From assembly GCA_036389715.1 (NCBI GenBank), contig DASVWH010000211.1, positions 1 to 8,607 on the forward strand: a stretch of 8,607 nucleotides of DNA. Reading direction: 5' to 3'. This DNA is from DASVWH01 sp036389715. Lineage in GTDB: Bacteria > Acidobacteriota > Blastocatellia > Pyrinomonadales > Pyrinomonadaceae. The notes below the pieces were generated by a model. That model was not told the DNA's origin, ran no database searches, and saw only the letters and a program-made list of their open reading frames with translations. A program made the position numbers and the translations under genes. Below, one piece after another: positions 6,343 through 8,607 of the stretch (its first letter is position 1; every line of letters begins with the position of its first letter).

Positions 6343-6605
6343 TGCACGGTCGCGGGCAGCAGTGAGCCTCTCGGGTCCGAGGCAATCGCGAAGCCGTCGC
6401 CGACGCTCCCGATCATGCCGTGAAAGTGTATCTCCGTGCCCGATAAAACGAGCAGGACATCGCCCGCATGAAAGCGCGGGTCGTCGAGCTTGAAACGCAC
6501 GACCGTGGCCTGACCGTTCTGCTGCTCAAGAGTCTCGAACGCGAAATCGTCCGCACTAACCACGTAGGTCTGTGAGTTGTTGGCTGTTCTTTGTTCTTCA
6601 GGCAC
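6339..6605 (-). CDS. Small hypothetical protein (88 aa), GTG start
   Basis: I do not recognise this protein. The GTG at 6605 is preceded by GAGAGG (6620-6615) with 9 bases of spacing, and a good extended -10 box lies about 40 bases upstream. The N-terminal third is polar; residues about 12-75 alternate hydrophobic and charged stretches (TVVRFKL, DVLLVLSG, IHFHGMIGSV, GFAIAS), which suggests a small beta-barrel or sandwich. There is no signal peptide, membrane segment or cysteine. Its stop codon falls inside the second 31-bp repeat. It could be co-transcribed with the TPR gene 135 bases downstream, although that gap contains its own candidate promoter. Codon use looks like that of its neighbours, which supports it being real. 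Confidence 0.6.
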   Translation of the reverse strand: MPEEQRTANNSQTYVVSADDFAFETLEQQNGQATVVRFKLDDPRFHAGDVLLVLSGTEIHFHGMIGSVGDGFAIASDPRGSLLPATVQ

Positions 6606-6645
6606 TGCTGATTACCTCTCTCGTTATTGTCAAAGCGAGGCGTGC

Positions 6646-6654
6646 AGTGTAGCA
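6646..6654 (-). promoter_or_regulatory. Extended -10 promoter element for the 88-aa gene
   Basis: TGCTACACT on the minus strand (6654-6646) is an extended -10 element (TGn followed by TACACT). It lies about 40 bases before GTG 6605 and gives a leader of about 34 bases that includes the GAGAGG site. There is no clear -35 box, which extended -10 promoters tolerate. Confidence 0.4.
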
Positions 6655-6870
6655 AGGCTTCGTCCAACAATCCACTTTCCAGCCGGAAAGGCGGCGAACC
6701 CGCAAGTGCTGCCGGGCAAAATCAGGACAGGGTAAAAGTGAGCAATGAAAAAGAGGGCCTTCGAGTTTCGCGCCCGGGCGGCGAAGGCTTTGACGGCAGG
6801 CGGGAGTCAACAGATGTACACAAACGTCGACCGCAGAGTGTCCTCTGCTGTGAACAGCCCGCGCTGTCAG

Positions 6871-6903
6871 CTCAAACAAAACCGCTCTTTGGGCCACAAA
6901 GAG
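6871..6903 (-). terminator. Orphan minus-strand intrinsic terminator candidate
   Basis: CTCTTTG (6885-6891) and CAAAGAG (6897-6903) form a perfect 7-bp stem with a 5-base GC-rich loop. Read on the minus strand it is followed by CGGTTTTGTTTG, as expected for an intrinsic terminator. No minus-strand gene is apparent upstream of it (towards 7073), so it may end an unannotated antisense or small RNA, or block readthrough into the 88-aa gene. Confidence 0.35.
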
Positions 6904-6972
6904 GGCCTCTGAAGGCTGCCGCATGAGTGGTATGAGTTTTGCTGTTTACATGAGATAAGACGCTTCTGACCC

Positions 6973-7000
6973 TTGCTCTACCCGCTTTCGCGTCTACACT
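6973..7000 (+). promoter_or_regulatory. Candidate promoter for the secreted beta-rich protein
   Basis: TTGCTC (6973-6978) and TACACT (6995-7000) are separated by 16 bases. This would give a leader of about 67 bases before ATG 7074. The boxes are weak matches and the call rests on motif and position only. Confidence 0.3.
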
Positions 7001-7073
7001 TTCCTCGCCGCAGTCGCTGATGCGCCTCAACCCGAATGCGCCTCGTCGCATACAAACTAAGGAGAAAAAGAAG

Positions 7074-7838
7074 ATGTTACGGAAAAGGAGTTTGGCTTTA
7101 GCCATTCTGGCAATACTCACTTTTGCCGGTTCGAGTTCCGCCTCCGTCTATCAAACTGTTGACATCAGCACGGGTGTCAATGTCGGTCTGCCGGGGAATC
7201 CTCTCTTTGCCCCGCCCATCACGGGAACCAGAGATGATTACTGGATGGTCCGCTCGACGCCCGCGGGCATGCTTCCGCCCAACACTAGAGCCTGGATCAT
7301 CAACCTCGGGACCGGCTGGAACAACATCCCGGGCACTCTCCCCATCTACGGGAACAACTCTAACGTCGGAACATCGGAATACGAGAGATGCTTCTGCCTT
7401 CAGTCCGTCGAGAAGGCGCGCCTAACGCTCGTCATGCGAGCGGATAATAGAGCCAACCTGTTCCTCAACAGCTACTTTGCGAATCCGATTATGCAGGCGC
7501 TGGTCAACAACACTTTCGCCAGCAACGTTCCGCCCGTGCAATTCACCTACACGGCTCAGAATGGATTGAAGGTCGGAAGAAATTGCATCCGCGTGAGGGT
7601 TAATAACGAGGGCGGGCCGACGGGCTTCGCGCTCAAAGCGACCCTCCAGGGTTTCGGCGCGCAGGATACGGCGCAAGAGGGTTGTTGCAGGCAGGGAGCA
7701 CCTGTTTTCTCCGAAGCCATGAGACGCAGCGGCCCGGACGAGTTGGACCCCACCCCGTCAAAGGAGAACTTCGACCCGAGGCCCGGGAACGAAGGGACTC
7801 CTCCGCGCGGCCGTGCGAGGCGGCCCGGCGAGCGTTGA
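7074..7838 (+). CDS. Secreted beta-rich protein of unknown function
   Basis: This 254-residue exported protein starts with a signal peptide (MLRKRSLALAILAILTFAG, cleavage after SSSA at residue 23). Residues about 25-195 look like a jelly-roll or galactose-binding-like fold: DDYWMV (54-59), a PPNTRAWI strand, YERCFCLQ (103-110), RLTLVMRADNRANLFLNS (116-133) and the closing NNEGGPTGFALKATLQG (177-193). The same order is seen in many bacterial exported proteins of the PEP-CTERM type. No PEP-CTERM anchor is present; instead the C-terminus (206-254) is a Pro/Gly/Arg-rich, probably disordered tail. Cysteines 106, 108, 171, 204 and 205 may form disulfides. ATG 7074 is chosen because AAGGAG (7059-7064) lies 9 bases upstream and the signal peptide starts there. 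The in-frame ATG 7020 would prefix a polar stretch. The gene is single, with a strong terminator 43 bases downstream. Confidence 0.9.
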   Translation: MLRKRSLALAILAILTFAGSSSASVYQTVDISTGVNVGLPGNPLFAPPITGTRDDYWMVRSTPAGMLPPNTRAWIINLGTGWNNIPGTLPIYGNNSNVGTSEYERCFCLQSVEKARLTLVMRADNRANLFLNSYFANPIMQALVNNTFASNVPPVQFTYTAQNGLKVGRNCIRVRVNNEGGPTGFALKATLQGFGAQDTAQEGCCRQGAPVFSEAMRRSGPDELDPTPSKENFDPRPGNEGTPPRGRARRPGER

Positions 7839-7881
7839 AGATTCGTTGACGGCGGACTTAAAAAGCCCTCGTAGAGCGCAG

Positions 7882-7921
7882 CAGGAATCCCGGCCCTTCA
7901 CCGGCACGGGATTCCTGTTTT
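7882..7921 (+). terminator. Strong intrinsic terminator after the secreted protein gene
   Basis: An 11-bp perfect stem, CAGGAATCCCG (7882-7892) with CGGGATTCCTG (7907-7917), has a 14-base loop that can add three more GC pairs, and is followed directly by TTTT. It begins 43 bases after the stop at 7838 and is a textbook rho-independent terminator, so readthrough into nth should be low. Confidence 0.88.
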
Positions 7922-8053
7922 GCATCACAAAGACGCGCCAGCACTCCTCTGCCTCTCCAGACACACTAGCCCCGGCCCCGGGCTCGACGGGCCGCCATCA
8001 CCGGGCCCGCCGCGAAAAGCAGTATCAAACGCGGCTCGCTCCGTGCTGTAGTT

Positions 8054-8083
8054 TTGGAGAATCGAGAGCCGCCAGCGCATAAT
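8054..8083 (+). promoter_or_regulatory. Candidate nth promoter overlapping a palindrome
   Basis: TTGGAG (8054-8059) and CATAAT (8078-8083) are 18 bases apart. The -10 box sits inside the palindrome GCGCAT-A-ATGCGC (8075-8087), which could be an operator. The start of nth is about 90 bases downstream. It is a motif-based call. Confidence 0.3.
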
Positions 8084-8179
8084 GCGCAACAGGCGTCGGC
8101 CGCCGAAAGGTTAGCCGCTGCCGGAGATTATCCGCCCGCGAATGGAATGCGAGGGACTGTTTTGGCTAACGGGACGCAG

Positions 8180-8607
8180 GTGCAGAGAACACGCAAGATC
8201 ATCGGGCTCCTCAAGGCGGAGTATGCGGACGCGCGCTGCTCGCTGAATCATTCGAGCCCGCTTGAGCTGCTGGTGGCGACGATTCTCTCCGCGCAGTGTA
8301 CGGACGAGCGTGTCAATCTAGTGACGGCGGGGCTTTTTCGCAAGTATCGCCGCGCCGAAGATTACCTCGCGGCGGAACAGAGCCAGCTTGAGAGCGAGAT
8401 ACGCTCGACGGGCTTCTATCGCAACAAGGCGAAGGCCATCCGGGGCGCGTGCCGGATGATCGTCGAGCAATACGAGGGCCGCGTGCCCGGCTCGATGGAA
8501 GAGCTGCTGGCCCTGCCGGGCGTGGCGCGTAAGACGGCGAACGTCGTCCTCGGCAATGCCTTCGACGTTGCCTCGGGCGTCGTCGTTGATACGCACGTCG
8601 CGCGGCT
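8180..8607 (+). CDS. nth: Endonuclease III (DNA glycosylase/AP lyase), 3' end outside window
   Basis: Endonuclease III removes oxidised pyrimidines from DNA and nicks the abasic site in base excision repair. The visible 142 residues align in order with Escherichia coli Nth: SSPLELLVATILSAQCTD (25-42), STGFYRNKAKAI (76-87), the helix-hairpin-helix LPGVARKTANVVL (112-124) with the catalytic lysine at Lys118, and the catalytic aspartate Asp137 in VVDTHVAR. The hairpin has GVA where many homologues have GVG; this is a common variant. The four-cysteine iron-sulfur cluster expected near the C-terminus is beyond the window. GTG 8180 matches the usual family N-terminus, but its binding site is weak (GGGA, 5 bases away). 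TTG 8162, with GAGG at 8152-8155, is an alternative that adds six residues. It is insulated from the preceding gene by the terminator. Confidence 0.96.
   Translation, partial: MQRTRKIIGLLKAEYADARCSLNHSSPLELLVATILSAQCTDERVNLVTAGLFRKYRRAEDYLAAEQSQLESEIRSTGFYRNKAKAIRGACRMIVEQYEGRVPGSMEELLALPGVARKTANVVLGNAFDVASGVVVDTHVAR

Larger units (their letters stand above)
6606..7073. other. 468-base divergent intergenic region
   Basis: The gap separates the 88-aa gene (minus) from the secreted beta-rich protein gene (plus). Besides candidate promoters at both ends, it holds three closely spaced hairpins (6833-6848, 6854-6867, 6885-6903), an 11-bp direct repeat AAAGAGGGCCT (6750-6760 and 6898-6908), a 9-bp direct repeat ATGCGCCTC (7020-7028 and 7036-7044), and a 55-codon open frame at 6745-6912 with uncertain coding value. 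Longer open frames here look like chance readings. Confidence 0.6.
7839..8179. other. 341-base intergenic region before nth
   Basis: After the terminator at 7882-7921 the gap contains a GC-rich stretch with a possible 6-bp hairpin, CGGCCC (7973-7978) and GGGCCG (7989-7994), without a T-run. It also holds a 13-bp palindrome at 8075-8087. I see no convincing gene: the open frame running through 7813-8082 crosses the terminator and looks compositionally random. Confidence 0.6.

Noticed and set aside
6157..6493. Plus-strand frames over the 31-bp repeat
   Set aside because: The repeat length is not a multiple of three, so the frame changes between copies, and the frames lie antisense to supported genes.
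6629..6634. Perfect TTGACA on the minus strand as -35 box for the 88-aa gene
   Set aside because: A -10 box at the proper distance would fall on or after the ribosome binding site, leaving no leader. The extended -10 at 6646-6654 is better placed.
6627..6926. 99-codon TTG-started plus-strand frame
   Set aside because: It has a weak start, no Shine-Dalgarno site, a low-complexity product, and runs through three hairpins.
6872..7120. 82-codon minus-strand frame over the start of the gene at 7074
   Set aside because: It overlaps the signal-peptide region of a well supported gene and starts within it; its product has no recognisable features.
7813..8082. 89-codon plus-strand frame after the secreted protein gene
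   Set aside because: It crosses the strong intrinsic terminator at 7882-7921 and has a random-looking composition.

Overview
The window is GC-rich bacterial chromosomal DNA with eight protein-coding genes on both strands, two of them cut by the window edges. I see no phage, transposon, CRISPR, tRNA or rRNA feature. The best taxonomic pointer is the gene at 4422-5423, whose fold pattern (EDG motif, degenerate MIDAS, SDG motif, C-terminal GY) matches the 'VWFA-related Acidobacterial domain' family. Together with the repeat-tailed secreted subtilase, this suggests Acidobacteriota, possibly a Blastocatellia-type lineage. That assignment is inference from protein style, not a database match.

Layout: (1) 1-1777, minus: a secreted S8 (subtilisin-like) peptidase with signal peptide, propeptide, complete catalytic domain and the start of a 12-residue repeat tail, cut by the left edge. 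Its probable 5' leader can fold into a long-range stem. (2) 1987-2835, plus: a winged-helix-like protein resembling the AlkZ/YcaQ-related family. (3) 2992-3288 and 3393-4184, both minus: a 98-residue protein of unknown function, and a two-helix membrane protein with a long coiled coil. (4) 4422-5423, plus: the secreted VWFA-like protein, convergent with (5) 5436-6203, minus: a secreted five-repeat TPR protein. The two stop codons are only 12 bases apart. (6) 6339-6605, minus: a small unknown protein with a GTG start. A tandem 31-bp repeat overlaps its end. (7) 7074-7838, plus: a secreted beta-rich protein followed by a strong intrinsic terminator. (8) 8180-8607, plus: the 5' two thirds of nth, endonuclease III.

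Four of the eight products carry clear signal peptides (subtilase, VWFA-like, TPR, beta-rich protein), so the window is biased towards the cell envelope and outside. The two remaining recognisable genes are DNA-repair-like (nth and the AlkZ-like gene) and are not adjacent. The alternating strands and divergent or convergent arrangement argue for mostly single-gene transcription units rather than one operon. I found no convincing new multi-gene system. The items most worth a second look are the repeat tail of the subtilase, the structured leader in front of it, the 31-bp tandem repeat, the inverted repeat over a predicted promoter at 4278-4301, and the orphan hairpin/terminator cluster at 6833-6903.
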